From the NCBI RefSeq assembly GCF_001186125.1, contig NW_014040535.1, positions 124,347-149,010 of the forward strand: a stretch of DNA of 24,664 bases. The letters are read 5' to 3'. Below are positions 1-10,700 of this stretch, piece after piece. Below the pieces are notes generated by a model. That model made no database searches and was not told the DNA's origin. It saw only the letters and a list, made by a program, of their open reading frames with translations. The DNA comes from Sphaeroforma arctica JP610. Taxonomy: Eukaryota; Opisthokonta; Ichthyosporea; Ichthyophonida. The translations under genes and the position numbers were made by a program. Numbering within the stretch: the stretch's first letter is position 1; each line of letters opens with the position of its first letter.

Positions 1-60
1 ATATATATATAATTATATATAATTATATATATATAAATATATTTAATTTTATATATAATT
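1..60. repeat. A+T microsatellite
   Basis: The first 60 bases are almost entirely alternating A and T (TATA/AATT words) and simple in sequence. No coding potential is seen. Confidence 0.85.
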
Positions 61-160
61 AAGAAATGTGCATACCGTTCGGCGAATCGTATCTCCCGCG
101 TGTCATTCTCACCGCTCCTTTCGCCACAGATTTACTCACGGCTTGACCTGTACTTCGGTT

Positions 161-220
161 GTTTAAAACTTACTCCCGTCGTTTAAACCTTACTCCACTC
201 GTTTATATCTTACGCCGCGT
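161..220 (+). repeat. 20-bp tandem repeat, three copies
   Basis: Three adjacent 20-base units begin at 161, 181 and 201, each starting GTTTA and carrying CTTAC in the middle. They are diverged (roughly 70-90 % alike) and lie just upstream of the first probable exon, so they are probably intronic or 5' flanking. Confidence 0.7.
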
Positions 221-251
221 GGTTGTTTTTATCGTGCTCCAGGCGACGCAG

Positions 252-773
252 GTGGATGCAGTCAATCGAAGAGATTCAACGCATATGCAAATGCCCAACA
301 TCCTGGCTGATGTCCGTTCTGGTCGCGCCTTCACCCGTAATGTAAGTCGTGTGTGTATCCTGTTAGTCTCACGTTCGCCAATGTATCGTACTATCTCTGT
401 AGTAGACAGTCTTTCGCACTCATCGGATGTATTCCCTACTACAGCTCCACTGAAACACTTGACTTTTGCACCTAAATGCGAAATGTATATACATGTACAT
501 ATATATACATATCTATGCATATACAAACATCGAAATGCATGTGCATATGCATTTTCATATACATGTACACATACATATACATGCACATATCTATATCTAT
601 ACATTCTCACATACGCATCGTAGTCATCCTAAACCCTACAGTCCTTGATTTCTTCTCGATATCCAGCACGACATGCCTGAGATAGAGGATGCGGCCAATG
701 AACTGACCAAGCGCATGACCCAGTACTACGGCCCCACCACCGCTTCTATGGAAGACCTCTCTGAGGCTGTCGC
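252..773 (+). CDS. Two probable exons of an unidentified gene (partial)
   Basis: I do not recognise the product. Probable exon A is 252-341, after an AG acceptor at 250-251 (an alternative AG gives a start at 243 in the same phase). It ends in phase 0 at GTAAGT (342). Probable exon B is 667-773, after ATCCAG, and ends in phase 2 at GTGAGT (774). Both inner junctions are phase 0, so they join in frame. The peptide has MPNILADVRSGRAFTRN from exon A followed by HDMPEIEDAANELTKRM and then TQYYGPTTASMEDLSEAVA from exon B. It is soluble, fairly acidic and of ordinary composition, unlike the low-complexity surroundings. Read without splicing, exon B meets TGA at 775-777, so it could also be the last exon. 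The upstream part is outside the window or not recognisable. Exon status is inferred from splice signals, phase and composition only. Confidence 0.5.
478..605. repeat. CATA/TATG microsatellite in intron
   Basis: Impure alternation of ATATAC, ATGTAC and ATGCAT words lies between the two probable exons of the first gene. It is low-complexity sequence and the short reading frames over it are not genes. Confidence 0.7.
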
Positions 774-822
774 GTGAGTTCGGCAACATCAGTAGTAAAC
801 TCATATTCGTACCCCAGCATGC

Positions 823-976
823 GAATAGTATAGTTAACCTCTTTACTTATCAGGATGAGTCATGGAATAGTATAGTTAACCTCCTGTGTAGTCTCCATAT
901 ACTTATCAGGATGAGTCATGGAATAGTATAGTTGACCTCCTGTGTAGTTTCCATATACCTATCAGGATGCGTCACG
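823..976 (+). repeat. Tandem repeat, three copies of about 42-56 bp
   Basis: Copies start at 823, 865 and 921, each beginning GAATAGTATAGTT and ending ATCAGGATGMGTCA. The first copy lacks about 14 bases in its middle. The array lies about 50 bases downstream of the GTGAGT donor of the preceding probable exon. Confidence 0.85.
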
Positions 977-2951
977 CGACATGTACACAGCCTGGGACAC
1001 TCCCTTGGCTACGGTGTGAGTCATAGCTGCTGCTGCTAAAGACCTCACAGTGGCTTTAGTACCAGTCTGTACTACGTAGGCTGGTCCAGCTATATATCTG
1101 CTCAAAGTATGTAGATCAAAGCAAGGCGTCAATGGTCGGCGGGTGTGTCGTAGTCATTCCACCGCGTGAGGATTGTATTCTCACTCGGCCTACCTACCCA
1201 CGTGCACCGATTCCGTGCACACGTGTGGACTGGTTGCTGTGTTCGACTGGTGAACAGTCCGGGTCTGTGGCAAACCAACAGAGCTACAGGAGACCTCTAC
1301 GCGTGTTGCGCACTACGTATTGGTCAGTGGCTCGTTGACCAACAATTTTTAGAAACGATGAGTCATCCCCTGGGTCGAGACAGTTGGCAATTGGTTTGCT
1401 GCCACCAGCACTTGGCTGTTTAAACTTGCGTATATGACATCGGCGGTATTGTACGTATTCAACTCAGGCTAGGGTTAGGGCTTTAGGACTTTACCCCCTG
1501 AGTCGCGTTCCTTCACAGCTCAGTTGTCAATTGCGCCATTTTAGTTTTAAGTTTAAATAAAGTTAATTATTGCACATTGATTAAATTATAGTTTGATTCG
1601 CGATACCTTCAAATGCATTTTGGGAATATTGTTTAAAATTGGCTACTTGATCCTAAGGCGGTTCCAAATCGGTTACTGTTTCTGGCGAATTAATGCCCAA
1701 AAATCCCCGCTCTTACCTCTTATTCCATACCTAGGGTCAGAATTGACCTCTCACCTTCCATATATGGGCAAATGGTGACGCGCCAAAAAGAGCCCGCTAT
1801 AAAACAGGCTCATTGTTTTTGACACCTGCCGTAAAGCATTCAAACTTGGACATAGTACTGTGTATTTATCAACTTGTTGCTATTGTGGTTCCTAATGTAC
1901 ATACTGAAACAAATGAATCGTGGTAACAGCCTTGGTGCGCCGATAGTGCCAAAAAAAAATAGGGTGCAAAGAGCTAAGAGCTCAGCCGAAAATTTAGGCA
2001 GAAACAGATATCAATTTTGAACCACCTAAAACTTAAATTGTATGCAAAACTCTTGTCCGCACATGATGAAGCACTTGATGTGGATATCTGTTGTGCATCT
2101 TTCGTACATATCTGGGATTATGTAGCGTACCTTCCGTACGTAACTAATTGTTGTCTTTGATGCTCCTGTAGATAGGTAGTTCAATGTACTCAATCGTACA
2201 AATCCTTATATACTTTAATACCAAAATAATAGCTATACACCTGAGGTCAAATATATAACCGATGAAAAATCACATTCCGGAACATTTAAGGGCATGGACA
2301 GTACCTTAACAGTTGCGTTTTACGTTTAAATATGTTCACAGTTACTTGCTTCATTTCAACCTGGAAGCATATATATGGAAATCTCCGATTGTCGGTACAA
2401 CCATATTATTTTCAAGTGACAGAACGATCGTGCCACCTGTCCTCTTGTAATTGTTTTGGGAACGTATATGGCACCATCGAGGTAATAACAAGAAATACAT
2501 TCAAATTTCAAACTTGGGCAGTAGCCTTTTGGAAATCACAATAGCCTTCTTATCAGAACGACAAATAAGATTGAGAAGTACCTGCTGGTACACTCCCATC
2601 CCTAGCCAAACGGTTGCAACCAATACAAATGCAAATATATTATCGGTGAGATGATGCAGCTGGCAGCAACCTATCATTGCCTGCTATTTACATGGTTTAA
2701 TGTACAACCTATAAGGTAATGTGAAAGGGAAGGAAGTTTATCGTTCCATAGGATTGCCTATAGGAGGAGTTTTTTGTGTTTACGGGGTAGCTGATAAAAT
2801 GAGTTGAAAACAACACTGTTTTAGAAGAAGATAAATGGACCCGGCTTTCGAGGGTGATATGCCGGCGCTACTGGACGAAATTATACCCGAATAGCAGGGT
2901 AAGAATACACTAGGGTAGTATATAGGATGCTGTAGTGACAGCAGTGTTAGA
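977..2951. other. No supported gene; possible end of upstream gene
   Basis: No reading frame here has recognisable content. Very short exon candidates can be drawn, for example 991-1015 between ACACAG and GTGAGT, phase-compatible with the exon ending at 773, but they are too small to support. AATAAA at 1556-1561 could be a polyadenylation signal. TATAAAA near 1798 sits in front of no recognisable gene. From about 1550 the sequence is A+T-rich and unremarkable. Confidence 0.5.
1556..1561 (+). terminator. Possible polyadenylation signal AATAAA
   Basis: Canonical hexamer in A+T-rich sequence, the first on the + strand after the probable exons at 252-773. Assignment to that gene is speculative because its 3' exons are not defined. 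Confidence 0.25.
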
Positions 2952-3065
2952 CACACTAGCACAACTACCTGTTACACACTAGCACAACTACCTGTTACAC
3001 ACTAGCACAACTACCTGTTACACACTAGCACAACTACCTGTTACACACTAGCACAACTACCTGTT
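2952..3065 (+). repeat. 23-bp tandem repeat, five near-identical copies
   Basis: The unit CACACTAGCACAACTACCTG plus TTA repeats at 2952, 2975, 2998, 3021 and 3044. There is essentially no divergence, except at the end of the last copy, which implies recent expansion or homogenisation. Confidence 0.95.
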
Positions 3066-4740
3066 GACTGCCTGTAATTTTCTCTATGCTCAACTTGTTT
3101 AGAAATCACCTTAACACTCATCCTAGTATGGTTACACACCGCTGTACATCTAAAGGCCAGTGTGTGTATTGTAAGGAGACAGAGCATAGGATGTATGTGT
3201 TATCTATATGCGTTATGTACCTATAAAATAGACGGGCCGTCGCACGTGCAGCTTCGGTGGAGCACGGAACATGGAACGTTAAGTCTCTCAGCCGAGTGTT
3301 TAATATGTCCCACCAAAGACTTCCAGCAAAACAAGCGAGGTTTTCAGATCATTGGGTATTCCACTCAGGAATTCGCACGATAACTGACAAACCGATCTAG
3401 AGATCTGTTTTCCATCGGCGGGATTGGCTATGCTCAGATGTAGTGCACGTGGCCAACTGGCCATGTGACCGTGAGTGTGATATGTCAAACCCTTTTTTTT
3501 GTCCAGGGTCCGTTTCAGACCAAATTTGGACATAAAATGAGGTAGACAAAAATTATATAGCTCTCTCAGAGGTACATACTCTGGTACGGTTACACGTACA
3601 TACCCGCATATGAAATGCTCCTTTATTTTTTAGCGTTCAAGGCCAAGCATCGACTTTGGTTCGTGGTCGAATTGATGACGTGAGCTTTGGCTCAGTTGTT
3701 GGCGGTAAGTATTTATACCTTGATAGGCAATATCTCTGACTACAATAACCCGCACCCAGAACATACCACAGAATTCAAGCACTGGACACTCGCGCCCAGC
3801 AGGCGATTATTACCGCCATTCTCAGATACATTATATATTGCGTTTACTGTATGGGTGATCATAAAATCAGATACTAATCTCTTCACCTGAGTATAGCTAG
3901 CCACACGTGAATTCACACAAATATTCTGGTAAACACATACTGTAAGATATGTTTCGAGTCCCAGTATAAAAAATGGACCGAAAAAGCATAGCCCTTTAAA
4001 TTGAACATAGAAGGCTGTGAAAAAAGAGGTAAATATGTACATATTTTTTATATTAAAAATATCACAACGATGTATGACTGTAAATACTGTAGTTTGTTTT
4101 TAAAAATAAAAATATAAGAATTTACCAACACCATAGCGTATTAAAAATATTTAGCGGCATAGCCTGGTTTAATTTAGAAGGTTTTAGTTTGTAAAAATAT
4201 GAACCAAGTTTATACTGTTATGTGAAAACTCTCAGAACACACAAGAGCGAAGTTCGATACCTACTACCGAACATCAAATCTACGGTTTTGTACTTTGGCG
4301 GGGACATGATAATCATTCCAGATCATACACGTCCAGAAATATTGGCACCGCCATCTGTCATAAATGTATATGTTCGTATTATAGTATTATAGACGGTACA
4401 TATATATTAAATTGCGAGGGTACTTATATCGTCTGTGTATACATGTGCCGTAAGTGTATATGAAGACAGGGCATGTGTGGTACGCAATATCTATACACGT
4501 TACCTATAGCTTCAGGTTATACAATGTTATTCAATGGATTATAGCAAGTAATCAATCATATACGCGTACATATTGCAGTTGCTGGGTATGCGAAAGTTCA
4601 CTTTCGTTGCAATACATGCTGAGATTTGTATCTGGATAAAACGAAATAGAATATAGTACCACGTGCATAATATCCACATAAACCGACATACATATGTGCA
4701 CGACAACCTTGTACATATCTCTTTCGCAATTTTATTGTGT
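3066..4740. other. A+T-rich flank without a supported gene
   Basis: Short open frames on both strands lack recognisable domains, good start contexts or paired splice signals. The last few hundred bases are the 5' flank of the TTF-I-like gene. A CACGTG E-box at 4660-4665 is a possible but unsupported regulatory site. Confidence 0.5.
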
Positions 4741-4784
4741 ATACATCAGTAATCTAGCAACTATACATCAGTAATCTAGCATCT
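4741..4784 (+). repeat. 22-bp tandem duplication just upstream of the start codon
   Basis: Two copies, 4741-4762 and 4763-4784, begin ATACATCAGTAATCTAGCA and differ only near their 3' ends. They fall in the probable 5' UTR or core promoter of the TTF-I-like gene. An in-frame TAA at 4772-4774 shows that coding does not extend upstream. Confidence 0.85.
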
Positions 4785-4795
4785 CAACAAACACG

Positions 4796-7700
4796 ATGGC
4801 GGACAACAATGGGCTGGGTGGACACAACAAGCGGCGCCTTGGTGGCTCTGGTATACCCCCACCTCAGGGTAGGCACAAACGGTTTAAAGATGATAGCGAA
4901 AGCGGCGATGAAGAACCCCCTCAGGTTATCTATAATATTGATCCAAACGCGCATCTACATGCACAGCCACACGAGCATATGCCAAATGGGGGTTACGAAC
5001 AGGTACATGCGGGTGTGCACACACAGATAAGCTCAGGTGTACATACACGCCTGGAGGATAGTGATACTGAGCAGATGGATCAGTCACATCTGAGTGTATT
5101 TGAGAGCATGCGAGAGCCGGGCTTGGGCGTTGAGGGAGGCGGCTGTGGGGTTGAGGGGGAGATCACTTTAAACGCACACACTCCGTCACAAGCGCCGTTC
5201 ATACCACAAGTCATACAGTCCGCACCCCAGGCACATCTACACGCACAGACACACGTGCATAGCAACATGCACACACACGCACACGCACACACGCATTCAC
5301 CTGTGCGGGATCATACGGAGATAGACAACGAAGGCACCGTGCATGAGGACACGGGTGAGAGCTCTGGGTTGTTCTTGGCTGAGACTATGACGCCACCACC
5401 CCAAGAGGAGAATGCGAGTGCTCTGCTGCAGGATGGGGGTGGCACTGACGTAACCTTAAATGACGCTGACCAACTAAACGGTGGTCCATTGAATGGGCCG
5501 GATGGTGTGCTCGATCCGAATCAGCATCAGCAACACCAGCACATGCAGCAGCAACAACAAGCACAACAACAACAACACCAGCAACAACAACCACAACACC
5601 AGCAACAACAACAACAGCAACAGCAACAGCATATGCAGCCTACAGAGCACGGCGGGTACACGCAAAACACAGCTACAAGCGCACATTTCACGCAGAACAC
5701 AGTCACCAATTCAGACGGCACGCCGGGGAACGGCTTGGCACTCAATGCACCTTATGTCGATGTGCACGGTTCACAGCAGACGGTGGGGGAGGGATTAGGG
5801 GGTGCGTACACGCAGCACGATGGTAGTGTACACGCGGGCGATATGTCAAAGGTGGCGACGGGTGGCAAGGAGCATGAGGATGAAGCCGCCACACGCGCAC
5901 ACGCACATACACATACACACACACACGCACACGCACATACACATCCACACACACACGCACACGCACACGCACAGATGCTGGCTCAGGTGGTGCACGCCCA
6001 GGCCCAGGTACACTCATTGGCTTTAGCACAGGCACAGGCACAAGCAGAGGCCCAAGCACAACTACAACAGCCACCACCACAACAACAACAACAGCAGCAG
6101 TACACACCACAGTACACGCCTGATCAAACACAGGTACCCAACCAGGCGCAGGTGCAGGCACCAGGACAACCCGATCTCCAGACAGACACGCAACAGCCCC
6201 CCCTCGCAGTGGTGCATACCCACCAGAACACCCATCGTAGGGCCGGGGGGGTGAAGCACCTGAGTGCCGACAAGAGACGGTACATCCAGCGAAAAGACAC
6301 CCACCCCTCTCTGTTGTCATGGCAATGGACGGCCGAGCGCCGGGCGAAGCTGGCGATGGAAGGTGTGTGTGTGTGTGTCGTGTGCTGTTGGGTTTTGGTT
6401 GGGTTTTGACTGTTAGGGCGTGCTTTGGTTGTTGATTTGAGAGGTGTGTGTGTCTCGTGTGATGTTGGGTTTTTGACTGTTTGGGTGTGCTTTGGTTATT
6501 GATTTGGGAGAAGGTGTATGTGTGTGTGTCGTGTGCTGTTGGGTTTGATTGGGTTTTTGACTGTTTGTGCGGGCTTTGGTTACTGATTTGAGAGGTGTGT
6601 GTGTGTCTTGTGTGCTGTTGGGCTTGGTTGGGTTCCTTACTGTTTGGGCGTGCTTCGGCTATTGGTTTGAGAGAAGGTGTGTGGGTCTCGTGTGCTGTTG
6701 GGTATTTGACTGTTTGGGCGTGCTTTGGTTGTTGGTTTGAGAGAAGGTGTGTGTGTCGTGTGCTGTTGGGTTTGGTTGGGTTTTGATTGTTTGTGCGTGC
6801 TTTGGTTATTGGTTTGAGAGGTGTGTGTGTCTTGTGTGCTGTTAGGCTTGGTTGGGTTCCTTACTGTTTGGGCGTGCTTCGGCTATTGGTTTGAGAGAAG
6901 GTGTGTGTGTCTCGGGTGCTGTTAGGTATTTGACTGTTTGGGCGTGCTTTGGTTATTGGTTTGAGAGGTGTGTGTGTCGTGTGCTGTTGGGTTTTTGATT
7001 GTTTGGGCGTGCTTTGGTTATTTTTTTGAAAGACTTTTTGGGATGAAATCGCTGGTTGCTGCCTTGAATAGGCTGTCCATGGGCGTGGATGCACATAAAC
7101 GTGTGTTGTCTGTATTGTGTGTGTAGCAGGTATATATACTGTGTGTATCTATAAACATGTGTTGTATGTATATAAGGTATATATACTGTGCGTGTTTATA
7201 AACATTTGTTGTGTGTATGGCAGGTATATATACTGTGTGTGTCTATAAACATGTGTTGTATGTATATAAGGTATATATACTGTGTGTGTTTATAAACATT
7301 TGTTGTAAGTTTGGCAGGTATATATACTGTGTGTGTCTAATAAACATGTGTTGTATGTATATAAGGTATATATACTGTGTGTGTCTATAAACACGTGTTG
7401 TATCTGTAGCAGGTATATATGCTGTGTGTCTATAAAAATGTGTTGTATGTGTAGTGAGGGTCTTTGCCGGCGTGGCAGATATCAACGCTTTACGAACACT
7501 CATCAAAGCTTTACGAGCACTTATCAGTACACATGCAATAGTACATGCAACGTTATGCACTCCCATCTCTCGTAAACGCAGTAAATAAGGGGTGAATGAA
7601 TGGTCTAATTAACCTAGTACTAGGCTGTTTGGTCCAGTCGTTCACCTTATGCACTACCCAACTGGCACGGAGGGTGTCCTTCGTTAGCGAACGCAGACGT

Positions 7701-10700
7701 GTGTGTGTGTGTGTGTGGAAGAATACGAGCCGAACTGGCGGGTCGAGCAGAGGCTGTGCTGCTAGTGTACGTATAGCCAATCGTTGCGACTGCGCTCGTT
7801 AGGGAAATGGACAGTGATGTTGGTGTGTGTGTTTCGCATGCAACTTTTGCAGTTGTATTGAGAGTGAAGAGGTATCTTTATGCGTTTGTGCAACTATATA
7901 CATGGGAATACATCCAGCCTGTGTACAGCTATATACATGTAAATACATTACAGTCTGCGTACAGCTATATACATCTAATTACATCTAGCCTGTGTACAGC
8001 TATATGCATGTAAATACATTCCAGTCTGTGTACAGCTATATACATCTAATTACATCCAGCCTGTGCACAGCTATATACATGTAAATACGTCCAGCCTGTA
8101 CAGCTATATACATGTAAATACATCCAGCCTGTACAGCTATATACATGTAAATACATACAGCCTATGTACAGCTATATACATGTAAATACATTCCAGTCTG
8201 TGTACAGCTATATACATCTAATTACATCCAGCCTGTGCACAGTTATATACATGTAATACGTCCAGCCTGTACAGCTATATACATGTAAATACATCCAGCC
8301 TGTGTGCAGCTATATACATGCGAATACATCCAGCCTGTGTTGGCATGTCTTTGACCGAGGGTATTCCAGAGTTTACCAGATTCGCAATTCGTGTGCAGGC
8401 TATTTCCATCGTGCGCACGGCACTCCTTTCCTAGATTGGAACTTGTATCTATGTATTTTGTATAGTGTAAATTATATCTATACAATCTATGTAATACAAA
8501 TGATGTCTATATAATGTACATAGTGTAAATTACATCTATACAATCTATATAATACAGATGATGTCTATATAATCTACATAGTGTAAATTACATCTATACA
8601 ATCTCTATTTTCTATCATTTATTTAATGCAAATTGTATCTATATAATGGGCGTGTGGTGAGGTGTATAAACTGAACGACTGCTTATCTGTTACGCTTGTT
8701 CTATCTTATCACATGGATTGCTGGTTTAAAATACACTGGAAGACGTCCCTGATTATTAAAGTTGTTCGATATAATCACATCGATTACTGGTTTAAAAAAT
8801 GTTGGCACGCGGCTGTGTGTAGAGATCGAATTGTATGGTCATTTCAGGAAACCACTTTTGTTGGATTCAAAAAATGGATCAACCGCTTATGTTGAATTAA
8901 AAAATGTGTCAACCACTTATGTTGGATCCAAAAAATGGGTCAACCATTTATGTTGGATTCAAAAAATGGGTCAACCACGAATGTTGAATTCAAAAAATGG
9001 GTCAAACACTTATTTGTTGGATTCAAAAAATAGGTCAACCACTTATGTTGAATTCAAAAAATGGGTCAACCACTATGTTGGATTCAAAAAATGGGTCATA
9101 GACCAAACATTCGATTCGCCACATGTTATTTTTCTTCACAGGTGTACATTATGAGCGTTGGTATCATACAATACCACTCAACGTGTCCGCATTCTCTCTC
9201 CCTTTCTCTGGTTGTTTGCAGGTGTGCACTATAAGTTGGGCTATTTCACCACCTTTGAAGACGAAATCATACGCGACAACGTCACACGGTTTGCAGAAGA
9301 AAACGGAGACACGCCTGAGAGCCTTGTTTGGACAAAGGGAAGATCTCGGAAGGATTTTTGGCGCGAAGTCTGCAGGGGTTTGGAACGGCCCTTGAGATTC
9401 GTCGCCAAACACACGAGAGTGTTATTTCCCCAAACCCATATCAAGACGGGGTACTTCTCCAAAGAAGAAGATGATCAGCTCATACAGTATGTTCAAATGC
9501 GTATGCATATATATATGTGTGTGTGTGTGCGTGTATATATATATATGTGTGTGTGTGTGTGTATGTATGTATGTTATATATATATATGTGTGTGTGTGTG
9601 TGCGTGTGTGTGTATGTATGTATATATACAATATATATTTGTGTGTGTGTGTGTGTATATGTATGTATGTATATTTATGTATTTGTATGTTTGTATATAT
9701 TACTATTTATGAATGTATGTATGTATGTATATATAAGTATGTTTGAATGTATGTATGTATGTATATACATGTTATATATATGTGTGTGTGTGTGTTATGT
9801 TTACCTAATGGCATATTTATATATATATGTGTGTGTGTGTGTGTTTGTGTGTACATATGTTGTATATATATATATATATATTATTTAACGGTTCGTGTGG
9901 GTGAAGTTTATTCGCGGAGGGGTTAAATATCATTTGAGTGTCATCTCCTCGAGGAGAGTAAAGTTACTGGTCATGATCTCTGGCCTTATGCGCGTTTACG
10001 TATGTAACTGGTTTGATTACTACGTATATACGATTTTTTTCGTTTGTATGTGTTGTACAGTGCGTTTGCCATTCATCTGCCTGTGTATCTGTGCATTTAT
10101 AGATACATTCCATGTGTATGTATTGTATGTGCTTGTGCCGTCCTTGGAATGTTCACATACGCGTCTCGTTACGCTGACTGACTACGCCCTTTCACCTGCG
10201 TGTTTTCTCGATCCATGCCGAACTGATTTTGTGTAGGTAACTGCCTATCTCGTGCTCTATATGATACGTTATGGTAATCTGCGGGACATGTACTGTAGCA
10301 TTTGCGTGTGTGTGTCTCATGATGATACCATACTCCTACTTTGAGGTCCCCATTGAAGATCGTCTTGGAACCACCACAAACATGCGCGTTGGTAGAACTT
10401 ATTGGTTTTGCGCACGTGTCTTTTTGTACGTGTATATCCACCATCCTGATTTCAAGTCTAAATATTCAATTGTATTCTATACTGCCCCATTCTCTTAGTC
10501 TCCAGAACCTCAAATTGGATCTCACGACCATCGCCTGCCGATTGGGCCGTTCCACAGATTCGGTACGGCATCGTACAGAGTACTTGACCGAACTAGGCCA
10601 TCGGGACTTAGTCAACACGGGTGGCGATGCTGCTCAAGGTAAATACTTGTATATATGTGTGCGTGTGTATGTGTGTGTGTGTGTATCTATGTATCTATGT

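Noticed and set aside
1469-1486. Telomere-like TAGGGTTAGGG
   Set aside because: Fewer than two full units and no further copies, so no support for a telomeric or interstitial telomere tract.
1593-1778. Short + strand frame before a TATAAAA at about 1798
   Set aside because: The TATA-like motif is downstream of the frame and no recognisable coding sequence follows it.
5385-6320. Long minus-strand reading frames opposite the first coding exon
   Set aside because: They are Val/Cys/Leu-rich shadows of the CAG/CAC repeats of the + strand exon, with no domain or splice logic.
8762-9154. 130-codon frame with repeated peptide across the 31-bp array
   Set aside because: It is created by a 31-bp tandem repeat read in rotating frames inside an intron. 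No start context or homology.
9471-9888. Tyr/Cys/Val-rich frames over the GT/TA microsatellite
   Set aside because: Simple-sequence translation only.
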